From Acidobacteriota bacterium (GTDB lineage: Bacteria > Acidobacteriota > Blastocatellia > Pyrinomonadales > Pyrinomonadaceae), in NCBI GenBank assembly GCA_003385635.1, contig QQUY01000001.1, positions 868,001-932,000 of the forward strand: a stretch of 64,000 nucleotides of DNA, read 5' to 3'. How positions within the stretch are numbered: the first letter of the stretch is position 1; each line of letters opens with the position of its first letter. The notes under the pieces are model-generated. The model had not been told where the DNA came from, searched no databases, and saw nothing but the letters and a program-made list of their open reading frames with translations. Below, in pieces: positions 24,767 to 34,195 of this stretch. The position numbers and the translations under genes were made by a program.

Positions 24767-24870
24767 TACAGCTTATTCAAACGGGTCTTTATTCGGCTTC
24801 CAAGCCGGCACGCCTTCGAGATTCTTAACCCCTTTTTCACTAACCTTTTTGGTTCCAAGGCAGAGCATAA

Positions 24871-27429
24871 ATGGATTCACTTTCTGAAAGAGATCAGATC
24901 AATATTGAAGACGAGATGAAGCGGTCTTACCTTGATTACGCGATGAGCGTGATCATCGGCCGCGCGCTTCCTGATGTGAGGGACGGCCTCAAGCCTGTGC
25001 ACCGCCGCGTGCTCTGGGCGATGCAGGAACTCGGTAATTATTATAACAGACCGTATAAAAAGTCCGCTAGAGTTGTTGGCGACGTGATCGGCAAGTATCA
25101 CCCCCACGGAGACTCCGCGGTTTACGACACCGTGGTCCGCCTGGCACAGGATTTCTCGATGCGTTACCCGCTTGTGGACGGCCAGGGGAACTTTGGTTCA
25201 ATAGACGGCGATTCCGCGGCCGCGATGAGGTATACCGAGGTCCGCATGCAGCGGATGACTGATTCGGTCCTCGCCGACATCGAGAAAGAGACTGTTGATT
25301 TTCAGGCAAACTACGACGAATCTCTATCGGAACCGGTAGTTCTTCCGACGCGAATTCCGAATCTGCTGGTAAACGGATCAGAAGGTATCGCCGTCGGAAT
25401 GGCCACCAAAATACCTCCGCATAATCTTGGAGAGGTGGTCGATGCAACGGTCGCGCTGCTGAAAGATCCTCAGACACCTATTGGAGAGCTGATCAAGCTG
25501 GTTCCGGGTCCCGATTTCCCGACAGGCGCATTCATTTACGGTCGGGAAGAGATCCACAAGGCATATCGCGAAGGCCGTGGCATTTTGAGGCTTCGCGCCA
25601 AAGCGAACATCGATCTAATCGGACGCGGCAAGAGCGAACGAAACGCGATCATCATCACCGAGATCCCCTACCAGTTGAACAAGGCGCGGCTTATCGAAAA
25701 GATCGCCGAGCTCGTTAATGTTAAGAAGCTTGACGGTATCTCTGAGATCCGGGACGAATCGAGCCGCGAGGGAATGCGGATCGTGATCGAGCTGAAGCGT
25801 GACGCCGTGCCAGAGGTTGTTCTCAACAACCTTTACAAGCTAACGCCTCTGCAGTCATCGTTCGGCATCATCAATCTTGCGATCGTCGACGGCCAGCCGA
25901 AGGTCCTCACGCTGAAGCAGATGCTTGAGGCGTTCATCGACTTCCGCAAGGAGGTAGTGCGCCGCAGGACCGAGTTCGAACTCAAGAAGGCACAGGCGCG
26001 AGCCCATATTTTGGAAGGCCTCAACAAGGCGATCGACGCGCTCGACTACATCATTCCCTTGATCCGGAACTCGCGTTCCGTAGACGAGGCGAAGAACTGG
26101 CTGACCGCTAATTTCACCGATCTGCGGGAAGTCAGGGAATGGCGCGGTATCCCGGGCGATGCTTCGGAAGCAAAATTCCTCGACCAGCTCGAGAAGGTGA
26201 TCGGCAGCCTCGAATTCTCTGAGATCCAGGCGCAGGCTATCCTCGACCTTCAGCTTCGCAGGCTGTCAGCCCTTGAACGGCAGAAGATCGTCGAGGAGTA
26301 CGAAGAGATCATCAAGCTGATCGCCGAGCTCGAGAATATTCTTTCGAACGAAAGCGTACTGCGGCAGCTGATCATCGACGAGCTGGAAGAGGTCAAAAAG
26401 CTGTTTGGTGATATCCGCAGGACAACGATCGTTGATGCCGGCGCCGAGCTGAACATCGAGGACCTGATCCCGGACGAAGAGGTTGCGATCACGGTCACAA
26501 AGGCGGGGTACGTCAAGCGAACTCCGATCGCGACCTATTCTCGGCAGGGCCGCGGAGGAAAGGGGCGATTTGGCGCAACGGCAAAAAACGAAGATTTTGT
26601 ACGGCATCTTTTCATTGCTTCGACCCACGACTATCTAATGGTCTTCACCGATGACGGGCAGGTTTACAAGCTGCGCGTCCACGAAATACCAGATGCTCTG
26701 CCGTCGGCACGCGGAAAGGCGATCGTGAATCTCGTGAGCATTCCGAACGCGAGGCGCCTGGTTGGTGTATTGCCGGTCAGGGACTTCTCCGAAGACAAGT
26801 TCGTAACTATGGTTACCCGGAAGGGCACGATCAAGAAGACCGCGCTGTCCGATTACCAGAACATACGCGTCAATGGGATCAATGCGATCAACATTGACAA
26901 GGACGACGAACTGCTGGACATCATCGAGACCGATGGTGAACGACAGATCATTATCGCAACGCATAACGGAATGGCGATCCGTTTCAGCGAAGAGGATGTC
27001 AGGCCGATGGGCCGTGCGGCGCGCGGAGTGCGCGGTATAAAGCTCAGCAAGAGCGATTACGTGATAGGCGTCTGTGCGGTCGGTCAGACAGGTGAAGAAA
27101 AGATCCTGACCGTTTCTGAGAAAGGATTCGGAAAACGGACCGAGGTAAGCAACTATAGGTTGACGAAGCGCGGCGGAAAGGGAGTGATCAACATGAAAAC
27201 GACCGACAAGACCGGCAAGGTGGTTTCGTCGTTCCCGGTCGAGCAGGATTCCGAGATCATGATCATCACCCAGCAGGCCAAGCTGATCAGGATCGGAGTC
27301 AAGAACATCCGCGAGACGGGACGTTCCGCACAGGGCGTGACGCTGATCAAGACCAGCGAAGGCGACCGCGTAACGAGCGCCTCGCTCCTGGACCACAACG
27401 AAAAGGAAGGAGAAAACGGGGGCTCCTAA
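24871..27429 (+). CDS. gyrA: DNA gyrase subunit A
   Basis: The protein has 852 residues, full length for Gyr[20 protein letters not shown] opens the breakage-reunion domain, with catalytic Tyr121 in AMRYTEVRM. The quinolone-region residues equivalent to E. coli Ser83 and Asp87 are Ser82 and Asp86, so no classical resistance change. The C-terminal beta-pinwheel has a GyrA box QGRGGKG (canonical QRRGGKG), which supports gyrase rather than topoisomerase IV. gyrB is not adjacent. A heptamer array begins 3 bp after the stop. Confidence 0.97.
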   Translation: MDSLSERDQINIEDEMKRSYLDYAMSVIIGRALPDVRDGLKPVHRRVLWAMQELGNYYNRPYKKSARVVGDVIGKYHPHGDSAVYDTVVRLAQDFSMRYPLVDGQGNFGSIDGDSAAAMRYTEVRMQRMTDSVLADIEKETVDFQANYDESLSEPVVLPTRIPNLLVNGSEGIAVGMATKIPPHNLGEVVDATVALLKDPQTPIGELIKLVPGPDFPTGAFIYGREEIHKAYREGRGILRLRAKANIDLIGRGKSERNAIIITEIPYQLNKARLIEKIAELVNVKKLDGISEIRDESSREGMRIVIELKRDAVPEVVLNNLYKLTPLQSSFGIINLAIVDGQPKVLTLKQMLEAFIDFRKEVVRRRTEFELKKAQARAHILEGLNKAIDALDYIIPLIRNSRSVDEAKNWLTANFTDLREVREWRGIPGDASEAKFLDQLEKVIGSLEFSEIQAQAILDLQLRRLSALERQKIVEEYEEIIKLIAELENILSNESVLRQLIIDELEEVKKLFGDIRRTTIVDAGAELNIEDLIPDEEVAITVTKAGYVKRTPIATYSRQGRGGKGRFGATAKNEDFVRHLFIASTHDYLMVFTDDGQVYKLRVHEIPDALPSARGKAIVNLVSIPNARRLVGVLPVRDFSEDKFVTMVTRKGTIKKTALSDYQNIRVNGINAINIDKDDELLDIIETDGERQIIIATHNGMAIRFSEEDVRPMGRAARGVRGIKLSKSDYVIGVCAVGQTGEEKILTVSEKGFGKRTEVSNYRLTKRGGKGVINMKTTDKTGKVVSSFPVEQDSEIMIITQQAKLIRIGVKNIRETGRSAQGVTLIKTSEGDRVTSASLLDHNEKEGENGGS

Positions 27430-27432
27430 ACG

Positions 27433-27467
27433 GTTCCAAGTTTCAGGATCCAGGTTCCAAGTTCAAA
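27433..27467. repeat. Heptamer array after gyrA
   Basis: Five units (GTTCCAA, GTTTCAG, GATCCAG, GTTCCAA, GTTCAAA) start 3 bp after the gyrA stop codon. Confidence 0.8.
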
Positions 27468-27656
27468 GATAAGAGCGGGTGAGTTTTCGTTTAGCGGCGG
27501 GCTTGCCCGCCTTTCTGCACGTACAGGACGGATAGTGATGAGTACTGAGTGTCAGAAGCCTGACCGTTAGGGAGGGCTACCGCACAAGGTCCAAAGTTAC
27601 AGGGAAAACTCGAAGCACCGTCGCTTAGAGCAGCGCTTGCAGGTCGGCCTGCGGCC

Positions 27657-27757
27657 GAATTTCAGATTTCAGATTTCGATAGGCTTGCTAGACTCGTTTA
27701 GAGCGGTGCATGCGAGTCAGCCTTAGGCCGAATTTCAAATCTCAAATTCCAGATTTC
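27657..27757. repeat. Two related heptamer arrays
   Basis: The first is GAATTTC, AGATTTC, AGATTTC at 27657-27677, the second GAATTTC, AAATCTC, AAATTCC, AGATTTC at 27730-27757. Each is preceded by a GGCCG half-palindrome. The inverted form is at 15030-15069. Confidence 0.75.
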
Positions 27758-27896
27758 AGAAAAGGTATAACGACTCGTTTAGAGCGAGGTCTCTGAACTC
27801 TGAAACTCGCCCATAGGCCGACGGAGATCCTGAAACTCGAAACCTGGTACGCAGCGCAAGCGCTGCTCCGAACAGTTTGAATGTTGCACGCGGCGC

Positions 27897-27931
27897 TCTT
27901 TGATTACTGAACCTTGAACACTGAACTTTGA
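27897..27931. repeat. Heptamer array at the 3' end of the lyase-fold gene
   Basis: Five units (TCTTTGA, TTACTGA, ACCTTGA, ACACTGA, ACTTTGA) end 7 bp before the stop codon of the minus-strand gene ending at 27939. Confidence 0.8.
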
Positions 27932-27938
27932 ACGGCTG

Positions 27939-29609
27939 CTACATGCAAGTCCATCGGCCATTGACGACCATCGCCGGAGCTCCGTTCCCTCCGCCCTGGC
28001 AGGGTTCCGAATCGCGCCTGCAATCCGGGCAGAAAACCATGGATCCGTCGTCTTTATTCCTTGGCAACGATCTAAAAGGTATCGAAGGCATCTTCACCGG
28101 CGATCCGAATTCAACATCCGTTCCGAAGTAGGTCGGATGGCCCTGGACCTGGCCTTCCGAGGGCTGCCCTGTCATAAAAATGATGGTCGCGTTTCCGAAA
28201 TTCTCCTTCGTAGCGCCCCGGCAAGCCAGGATATTTCCGTCGTAGCAGAACCGGTCACCCGTCGAGTAGACGCGGACACGTGGATCCGCCCTGAACGTGT
28301 TCGGTCCGTAAAGAGTTCCTGTAGACACAAACGTCCTCCGGGCCTTGAAAATGATCGGGTCGCCAAATACGGAATTAACAAAAGTGATCGGATAGGAATA
28401 GTCGCCGGCGAGCGGATTCTCGACGTCGTTGTACACAAACGATTCCGTCATCGCCTCAGTCTCGGAACCGATCACGGTCAGTGGTCCGGTATCGAGCATC
28501 TTGATGAAAGTCCCGCCCAAAGCCGAAGGGAATCCTCCGCCAAATGTGTCCTCTACAAGCACTGCCCCGACACGTTCAAAATGCATCGAGTCGGCCGCAC
28601 GGTTCGGGGTCCTCTGCGGATTTATGAACAGCGATCCTTCGATGCGCCAGTTGGAATTCCTGACATTCGTATAGATGGCCGCGTCGGCATTAAAAATGAA
28701 GCGGCATTCTTTGACCTTCACGTAGTCAACCTGCCAGTTAAGGCTCGTTTGCGGCAACCCGTACACTGAGAAGCCGCGATAGAAACTGTGCAGGACAATT
28801 CTTTCGAGGCTTATGCTTTGGGTAGAGAGATACGCGCCCAATGCCTCGATACCGTAAGTGCCGACGGGACTCTCAGCGATCAGCTCAATGTCCCTCATAA
28901 CAACGGACTCAGTGCATTCGCCGATCCTGAAAAGAGCCCGGTTGGTGCCCTTGAGCCTGATCCGGCTCGGGTTCTCGCGTTTCATGTTGTTGGTCGAAGC
29001 TCCGGTATGAAGGCCGCTGACTCCCTCGATAGTTACACCGGAAGGAATGACCAGGGGTCTGAAACTTCCCGTGGAACCAACCACATAGTCGCCTTCGGGA
29101 AACTTGAGGATGCCTCCGTTCCGGGTCGCAAGATAAGCCAGCGCGCTCCTGATCGCGAGCGTGTCATCGGTGTTTCCATCGCCGACGGCGCCAAAATCAC
29201 GGACGTTATAGAACCCGGCCTCGTTGGGCTCCGGATTGGCTCTCCAGATGTAACTAACTCTTCCCGAATACTGGTCGCCGGGAAAATCGACCCGGTAGGA
29301 ATCGTCTTCGCCCTCAAAGCACCAGTAGGAACTCGCGACGCCGGAACGCAATGTTGCAGATCCTCCCGAGCCGGCAGTAACGTTCGATCCGCCGCAGGCC
29401 CGCACGTTCAAAGGGGTCGAGCGGTCGAGATCGGTGATCGTTACGGTCGTCGCGGGCGGCGAATACCTTACGGCGCAAGCCGGTGCATTCTGAGTTTCCG
29501 GGACGTCGAGGATGATGTTGTAGCCCTCGAACCTGTTTTGTTGCGAGAAGATGGATACCGACAGGATCGCGGTCACCAGGACCGCAAACGCAATTCTTCT
29601 TGTGTTCAT
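27939..29609 (-). CDS. Secreted pectate-lyase-superfamily beta-helix protein
   Basis: The 556-residue protein has an N-terminal signal peptide (MNTRRIAFAVLVTAILSVSIFS). From about residue 132 it carries the pectate-lyase-3/GH28-like entry motif FYNVRDFGAVGDGNTDD, followed by GGILKFPEGDYVV and a right-handed beta-helix with many N-rich turns. The first 120 residues form a small beta domain with three Cys. It probably acts on an extracellular polysaccharide; substrate and lyase-versus-hydrolase chemistry cannot be told from sequence. It is a single gene. Confidence 0.82.
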   Translation of the reverse strand: MNTRRIAFAVLVTAILSVSIFSQQNRFEGYNIILDVPETQNAPACAVRYSPPATTVTITDLDRSTPLNVRACGGSNVTAGSGGSATLRSGVASSYWCFEGEDDSYRVDFPGDQYSGRVSYIWRANPEPNEAGFYNVRDFGAVGDGNTDDTLAIRSALAYLATRNGGILKFPEGDYVVGSTGSFRPLVIPSGVTIEGVSGLHTGASTNNMKRENPSRIRLKGTNRALFRIGECTESVVMRDIELIAESPVGTYGIEALGAYLSTQSISLERIVLHSFYRGFSVYGLPQTSLNWQVDYVKVKECRFIFNADAAIYTNVRNSNWRIEGSLFINPQRTPNRAADSMHFERVGAVLVEDTFGGGFPSALGGTFIKMLDTGPLTVIGSETEAMTESFVYNDVENPLAGDYSYPITFVNSVFGDPIIFKARRTFVSTGTLYGPNTFRADPRVRVYSTGDRFCYDGNILACRGATKENFGNATIIFMTGQPSEGQVQGHPTYFGTDVEFGSPVKMPSIPFRSLPRNKDDGSMVFCPDCRRDSEPCQGGGNGAPAMVVNGRWTCM

Positions 29610-29685
29610 ATTGATTTCCGGGAGAGGGAATCTGGTTTTTATCTAGAGTATACCCGGCGGGGAGCCGGACTGAAAAAGGTTGGGG

Positions 29686-30732
29686 TCATTCAAAGAGTCC
29701 CGGCGACTTCAGTTCGCTCGTAAGGAACTCGATACCAAAGTGCTCGTACGCGAGTCGAGTGGCGCATCTTCCGCGGGGAGTGCGGTCCAGGAACCCGATC
29801 TGAAGCAGGTATGGCTCGATGATCTCTTCGATCGAATCCTTCTCTTCGTTGATCGAGGCGGAAATAGTACCGAGCCCTACCGGGCCGCCGTCAAATTTCT
29901 CGATGATGGTCATAAGAAGTTTTCGATCGATCTCATCGAGCCCGAACGTGTCCACTTCCATCCGGTTGAGAGCATCGATCGCGACCTCTTCGGTGATGTC
30001 GCCGTCATAATCGACCTCCGCAAAATCGCGTACACGCCGGAGAAGCCTGTTCGCAATCCTCGGTGTACCTCTCGATCTTCGTGCGATCGCCTTCGCTCCC
30101 TTCTCATCTATTTCTACTTTGAGTATCCCGGCCGATCGTTCGACGATAGTCTGAAGGTCGTCGAACGAGTAAAAGTCCAGGTGGAAGACGATCCCGAACC
30201 GGCCGCGAAGCGGTCCAGTGATAAGGCCCGGCCGCGTCGTCGCTCCGACAAGCGTGAACTTGGGAAGCTCGAGCTTTATCGAACGCGCCGCTGTGCCCTG
30301 GCCGATCATTATGTCGAGATTGTAATCCTCCATCGCCGGATACAGGACCTCTTCGATTGCAGGGTTCAGCCTGTGGATCTCGTCGATGAAAAGCACGTCA
30401 CCCTCTTCAAGGTTAGTCAAAAGCGCGGCAAGGTCGCCTGCCTTTTCGATGATCGGCGCGGCGGTCGAACGGAACTCGGCGCCCATCTCGTTCGAAGTGA
30501 TCCCTGCGAGTGTCGTCTTTCCGGTTCCCGGAGGACCTGTAAGAAGAATGTGGTCGAGCGCTTCACGGCGTTTTAGCGCCGCCTTCATATAGATCCGCAG
30601 ATTGTCCTTTATCTTTCTTTGGCCGATGTACTCGCCGAGATGCGTTGGCCTGAGGGACAGCTCGAACCGGCGCTCCTCTTCGCTGACCGGAGCGCCAGTC
30701 CTGATATCGGGGATCTCGAAAGATTCGTTCAT
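29686..30732 (-). CDS. ruvB: Holliday junction branch-migration helicase RuvB
   Basis: The 348-residue AAA+ ATPase has Walker [10 protein letters not shown], Walker [13 protein letters not shown] and sensor 1 LVGATTRPG. The C-terminal winged helix contains [15 protein letters not shown]. It is full length. It forms the branch-migration motor with RuvA, encoded 19 bp upstream on the same strand. ruvC is not in the window. Confidence 0.97.
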   Translation of the reverse strand: MNESFEIPDIRTGAPVSEEERRFELSLRPTHLGEYIGQRKIKDNLRIYMKAALKRREALDHILLTGPPGTGKTTLAGITSNEMGAEFRSTAAPIIEKAGDLAALLTNLEEGDVLFIDEIHRLNPAIEEVLYPAMEDYNLDIMIGQGTAARSIKLELPKFTLVGATTRPGLITGPLRGRFGIVFHLDFYSFDDLQTIVERSAGILKVEIDEKGAKAIARRSRGTPRIANRLLRRVRDFAEVDYDGDITEEVAIDALNRMEVDTFGLDEIDRKLLMTIIEKFDGGPVGLGTISASINEEKDSIEEIIEPYLLQIGFLDRTPRGRCATRLAYEHFGIEFLTSELKSPGLFE

Positions 30733-30751
30733 CTATGCGGCTACGTTGAAA

Positions 30752-31363
30752 TCAACTTCCAGCAAGGAGTTGGAGACTGCGTTTCAAGAGCTTCTGCACC
30801 GTCATTTCCGTGCCTTCGCGTACAGCTTTCCGTAATTCTCTTTCCGCGGCTTTTGGCCTGTACCCCAAATTCACGAGCGCTGAAAGCGCATCTTCGAATG
30901 CGTCGGATTCAACGTCCTCTCCAGTTGCGGTTGCGGCCTTCGCGGCCGGCTCCGCCGCAAAGTCGCCCATCTTGTCACGCAGTTCCACCACCATTCTCTC
31001 GGCCGTTTTCTTTCCTACACCGGGAATCGAAGTTAGTTTGGCAACATCATCCGATCGGATCGCGGAAACTATCTCTTCGGGACTCATTCCCGAAAGCATC
31101 GAGACCGCCAGTTTGGGACCTATCCCTGACACCGCGATCAACTTGAGGAACAGCCCGCGCTCGGCTTTTGAACTAAAGCCGAACAACTGCAGGGTATCCT
31201 CGCGGACGTAAGTGTAGATCCTGAGAGAAACATCCGATCCGGTTTCGCCGAGGAGGTAGAACGTCGACAAAGGGATCGTGACCTCATAGCCCACGCCGTG
31301 AACGTCAACGACCACGCTTGCCGCGTCTTTCTCAAGCAGTTTGCCGGATATCGCAGAGATCAT
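30752..31363 (-). CDS. ruvA: Holliday junction DNA-binding protein RuvA
   Basis: The 203-residue protein starts MISAISGKLLEKDAASVVVDVHGVGYEV (OB fold). Two helix-hairpin-helix motifs follow (VSGIGPKLAVSML and IPGVGKKTAERMV), then the RuvB-contacting domain III (DALSALVNLGYRPKAAERE). It forms a tetramer on the junction. A perfect AGTGT-TTC-ACACT palindrome lies just upstream of its ATG. Confidence 0.97.
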   Translation of the reverse strand: MISAISGKLLEKDAASVVVDVHGVGYEVTIPLSTFYLLGETGSDVSLRIYTYVREDTLQLFGFSSKAERGLFLKLIAVSGIGPKLAVSMLSGMSPEEIVSAIRSDDVAKLTSIPGVGKKTAERMVVELRDKMGDFAAEPAAKAATATGEDVESDAFEDALSALVNLGYRPKAAERELRKAVREGTEMTVQKLLKRSLQLLAGS

Positions 31364-31376
31364 AGTGTTTCACACT
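31364..31376. promoter_or_regulatory. Palindrome in the ruvA leader
   Basis: AGTGT-TTC-ACACT directly upstream of the ruvA start resembles a degenerate Rex half-site pair but lacks the six-base spacing. Its role is unknown. Confidence 0.3.
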
Positions 31377-31439
31377 TGAAACAAACGATAATTTATTACA
31401 GTCACGAATCTAACGCAATGCCGCGCACATCGGATGCAT

Positions 31440-31457
31440 TCGTGACGTTTTTCACAA
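31440..31457. promoter_or_regulatory. Rex operator
   Basis: TCGTGA-(6 nt)-TCACAA matches the Rex consensus TTGTGA-N6-TCACAA at 11 of 12 symmetric positions, with AT-rich flanks as in known sites. It overlaps the -35 element of the rex promoter, so Rex should repress itself when NADH is low relative to NAD+. Confidence 0.8.
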
Positions 31458-31479
31458 ATTGGTTGCGGTGACTTATAAT
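31451..31479 (+). promoter_or_regulatory. rex promoter
   Basis: TTCACA (31451-31456) and a perfect TATAAT (31474-31479) are 17 bp apart, about 10 bp before the ATG at 31490, so the transcript is nearly leaderless. Confidence 0.7.
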
Positions 31480-31489
31480 TCTTGGGCCG

Positions 31490-32134
31490 ATGAAATCCGA
31501 GAAGATATCAGAACTCACGACCAACCGACTCAGCATATATCTGCGCTGTCTCAACGAGCTCGCCGCCGAAGGGAGCAAAACAGTATCCTCCGACAACCTC
31601 GCCAAACGTTTCCATCTTAACTCAGCTCAGATCAGAAAGGACCTGGCCTGTTTCGGAGAGTTTGGGGTGCGGGGCGTGGGGTATTACGTTGAGGACCTTC
31701 GTCAGCAGCTGACCAAGATATTGGGTCTCGACCACCATCATCGAGTGGGGATAATCGGCGCCGGAAGGCTTGGGACGGCTTTGACCGATTATTACGGATT
31801 TCGCCAGACCAATTTTGAGGTCGCGGCATTGTTCGACGCTGATCGCGAAAAGATCGGGACGGTGGTCAGCGACGTAAAAATCTACGATGTAAGGGACTTC
31901 GCCAAGATCGCCGACCGGCAGGGGATCGACGTGGCGGTGATCGCGGTTCCGGCCGAATACGCCCAAAGGGTGCTTGAGATGATCGTCGCTTCGGGTATCA
32001 AAGCGGTGATGAACTTCGCACCAACGCCTCTTCTTGCGGATGAGGAGATAAAATTGAAGACCATCGACCTCACTATCTCGCTTGAAAGCCTCTCTTATTT
32101 CCTAGCCGGATCGGGAAAAAACGGAAAAGAGTGA
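31490..32134 (+). CDS. rex: Redox-sensing transcriptional repressor Rex
   Basis: The 214-residue protein has an N-terminal winged helix (LSIYLRCLNELAAEGSKTVS; then NSAQIRKDLACFGEFGVRGVGY) and a Rossmann NAD(H) domain starting HHRVGIIGAGRLGTAL. These are the hallmarks of Rex. It senses the NADH/NAD+ ratio and controls fermentation and respiratory genes. It is divergent from ruvA and upstream of the BMC locus; co-regulation of that locus is likely but no second operator was found. Confidence 0.96.
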   Translation: MKSEKISELTTNRLSIYLRCLNELAAEGSKTVSSDNLAKRFHLNSAQIRKDLACFGEFGVRGVGYYVEDLRQQLTKILGLDHHHRVGIIGAGRLGTALTDYYGFRQTNFEVAALFDADREKIGTVVSDVKIYDVRDFAKIADRQGIDVAVIAVPAEYAQRVLEMIVASGIKAVMNFAPTPLLADEEIKLKTIDLTISLESLSYFLAGSGKNGKE

Positions 32135-32201
32135 AAAGTGTGAATCTAATCTGCTATTATCGACGTAGCTGATAGAAACACATTTATAAGGGGAAATAGC
32201 A

Positions 32202-32555
32202 ATGATGATTTTTGAGATTGTAAAACGAGCTCTTCCATTCACTCTCGCGCTCGCAGTCGGCATCCTTCTCGCCTACCCGTTCGCCGCGGCGACTACCACG
32301 GTTTCCACGTCTGATCACTACAACGCAGACAAGGAACTCCTTGAGGAGAACTATCGGCTCCGTAAAGAGAACTGCGAGATGAAGCGTCAGATCACGATCA
32401 GAGGCGAAAGAGACGAGTTCATTTTCGAGCTCGATGTCCCTGAGCCGCCGATGCCGCCGGTTGCGCCGGAGCCGCCCCTTCCACTTGAGGCTCCTCCGAT
32501 TCCGGATGCACCAGTTGCTCCTGAAGCGCCTGCAGCTCGGCCTTCAAGGAATTAG
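32202..32555 (+). CDS. Small membrane-anchored protein with proline-rich tail
   Basis: The 117-residue protein has an N-terminal hydrophobic anchor (FTLALAVGILLAYPFAAATTT), a short coiled coil (KELLEENYRLRKENCEMKRQI) with one Cys, and a Pro/Ala/Glu-rich tail (PEPPMPPVAPEPPLPLEAPP). No family is recognised. GGGG lies 9 bp upstream of the ATG. It lies between rex and the aldolase gene, so it may belong to the rex-BMC unit. Confidence 0.65.
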   Translation: MMIFEIVKRALPFTLALAVGILLAYPFAAATTTVSTSDHYNADKELLEENYRLRKENCEMKRQITIRGERDEFIFELDVPEPPMPPVAPEPPLPLEAPPIPDAPVAPEAPAARPSRN

Positions 32556-32706
32556 ATCGTAGATAGATTTCGGATTGGCCGCAGGGCCGCGATCTGACCG
32601 TCGGACTTTTACTTCACGACGGTCAATTGTGGTACTCTGTGGCTAAATTTTTGTAAGGGTGCAGGTCTGGTCGCTTCTCGACCAGGCTACGCATTTACCG
32701 TTCCAG

Positions 32707-33507
32707 ATGCCTTCAGATATCAACGAGACCGAAGCCCGCGAACTGATCGTCGAGGTTGGCAGGCTGATGTATGAGCGCGGCTACGTCGTGGCCTCTGACG
32801 GAAACGTCAGCATACGGGTTGGCGAAGACCGCATAATCGCGACGCCCACGATGACCTCGAAGGGCCGGATGACTGTCGATTCGCTTGCCGTCACCGACCT
32901 CGACGGAAACGCGCTTAGCGACAAGCGAGCGTCGTCGGAACTGGCGATGCACATTCTCATCTACAAGAACCGCCCGGACGTTCTTGCGGTTTGTCATGCA
33001 CATCCTCCTTACGGAACCGCGTTTGCAGTCGCCGGCCTGCCGATAGACAAACCCATCCTTTCAGAGGTCGTGTTGACGCTCGGCTGCGTTCCTTTGACGG
33101 ACTACGGGACGCCCTCGACGGATGAACTTACCGATGCGATGAAGCCTTTCGTGGCCCATCACAATGCTCTTCTAATGGCGAACCACGGCGCGGTGGCTTA
33201 TGGCAAGGACCTCTGGCAGGCGTTCGACCGTATGGAAACTCTGGAGCATACTGCCAAGATCGCGATCCTTTCGAGAGCTCTTGGAGGCGCCAACGATCTG
33301 CCTCCGGATTCGATCGAGAAACTCATCCACATTCGAGAGCGTGCGGGTTATCTTGATGAGTCGGCCAGATGCCAGGCTTGCGGGTATCTTCACGAAACAA
33401 GCGTCACTTGCGATCTCGACGGCGCCTCGGTGCCGAACGGCGCAAAGATCTCATTTACGCGTGACGAGTTGATAGAACTTCTAAACAGCGTCGTGTCAAG
33501 ACAGTAA
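32707..33507 (+). CDS. Class II aldolase, probable BMC cargo enzyme
   Basis: The protein has 266 residues from the ATG at 32707; a GTG at 32659 would add 16 residues untypical of the family. It is a class II aldolase/adducin fold: SDGNVSIRV, zinc ligands in CHAHPPYG and ANHGAV, and catalytic acidic SSELAMH. Relatives cleave fuculose- or rhamnulose-1-phosphate to DHAP and lactaldehyde. An additional C-terminal segment has CQACG...C and ends in an amphipathic helix (RDELIELLNSVVSRQ) of the kind that targets cargo into microcompartments. Shell genes follow after 85 bp. Confidence 0.85.
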   Translation: MPSDINETEARELIVEVGRLMYERGYVVASDGNVSIRVGEDRIIATPTMTSKGRMTVDSLAVTDLDGNALSDKRASSELAMHILIYKNRPDVLAVCHAHPPYGTAFAVAGLPIDKPILSEVVLTLGCVPLTDYGTPSTDELTDAMKPFVAHHNALLMANHGAVAYGKDLWQAFDRMETLEHTAKIAILSRALGGANDLPPDSIEKLIHIRERAGYLDESARCQACGYLHETSVTCDLDGASVPNGAKISFTRDELIELLNSVVSRQ

Positions 33508-33521
33508 TGGCAAGGCCGCCG

Positions 33522-33551
33522 TTGGCTAATTTCCCCAAAAGACTGTAAATT
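33522..33551 (+). promoter_or_regulatory. Candidate promoter of the BMC shell genes
   Basis: TTGGCT (33522-33527) and TAAATT (33546-33551) are 18 bp apart upstream of the hexameric shell gene, giving the shell genes a possible start site independent of the aldolase. Confidence 0.4.
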
Positions 33552-33592
33552 TGTATTTCTTTCAGCAAACACACCAGGAGCTTGAAAATTAA

Positions 33593-33871
33593 ATGCAAGA
33601 AGCACTAGGAATGGTTGAGACCAAAGGACTTGTGGCGATGATCGAGGCGTCTGACGCGATGGTCAAAGCCGCTAACGTCCATCTCGTAGGGTACGAAAAG
33701 ATCGGGGCCGGTTTTGTTACGGCGATCGTCAGAGGTGATGTGGCCGCAGTCAAGGCCGCGACAGACGCAGGGGCGGCAGCTGCCCGAAGAGTTGGCGAGC
33801 TTGTGAGCGTCCACGTTATCCCGAGGCCGCACAGCAGCGTCGACGATAATCTTCCCGTTGTCCTCAAGTAA
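33593..33871 (+). CDS. BMC-domain hexameric shell protein
   Basis: The 92-residue protein is a single BMC domain (PduA/CcmK type): [26 protein letters not shown], then [25 protein letters not shown] and VHVIPRPH. Hexamers of such proteins tile the facets of bacterial microcompartments. AGGAG lies 12 bp before the ATG, the best ribosome binding site in the locus, which fits high expression. It is the only BMC-H gene in the window. Confidence 0.96.
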   Translation: MQEALGMVETKGLVAMIEASDAMVKAANVHLVGYEKIGAGFVTAIVRGDVAAVKAATDAGAAAARRVGELVSVHVIPRPHSSVDDNLPVVLK

Positions 33872-33883
33872 CCGCGAATTCCG

Positions 33884-33913
33884 GGCCGGGCGTATTGAAC
33901 GCCGGGCCTTTTT
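33884..33913 (+). terminator. Terminator-like hairpin between shell genes
   Basis: GGCC-G-GGCGT pairs with ACGCC-G-GGCC across a 5-nt loop (one G-G mismatch) and is followed by T5. It lies between the hexamer and first pentamer genes, 6 bp before the latter's ATG, and should allow only partial readthrough. Confidence 0.65.
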
Positions 33914-33919
33914 GTCTTT

Positions 33920-34195
33920 ATGCGAATCGCAAGAATCCTCGGCACGGTTGTTTCGACACAGAAAGACGAACGTCTTCGCGGCAAGAAGCTATTGGTCGTG
34001 AAGCCCATCAACCTTGACGGCTCGGACCGGGACGATTACGTCGTTGCGGTCGATACCGTCGGCGCGGGCTTTCACGAAAAGGTGCTGATTGTCGGAGGGT
34101 CCTCGGCCCGTATGGCCGAGGGCAACAAGGACTGTCCGGTCGACACTGCGATAGTTGGCGTGATCGACACGATCGATTTTATAAAGGACGAGTAA
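33920..34195 (+). CDS. BMC pentameric shell (vertex) protein, EutN/CcmL family, copy 1
   Basis: The 91-residue protein starts MRIARILGTVVSTQKDERLRG, has VVAVDTVGAG at mid-length and ends DTAIVGVIDTIDF, all EutN/CcmL family signatures. Pentamers cap the vertices of the shell. No Shine-Dalgarno sequence is visible (TTTTTGTCTTT precedes the ATG). The DUF2059 gene starts at the next base after the stop. Confidence 0.95.
   Translation: MRIARILGTVVSTQKDERLRGKKLLVVKPINLDGSDRDDYVVAVDTVGAGFHEKVLIVGGSSARMAEGNKDCPVDTAIVGVIDTIDFIKDE

Larger units (their letters stand above)
27430..27938. other. Non-coding repeat cluster after gyrA
   Basis: It is a mosaic of heptamer arrays (27433-27467, 27657-27677, 27730-27757, 27897-27931) and palindromes (GGCGGGC-TT-GCCCGCC at 27496-27511, TCGGCC-TGC-GGCCGA near 27643, CAGCGC-AA-GCGCTG near 27852). 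No gene is supported. Confidence 0.7.

Noticed and set aside
28788..29723. 311-codon plus-strand frame
   Set aside because: It is antisense to the secreted beta-helix protein gene, which has a signal peptide and a recognised fold.
29680..30576. 298-codon plus-strand frame
   Set aside because: It is antisense to ruvB, which is full length and unambiguous.
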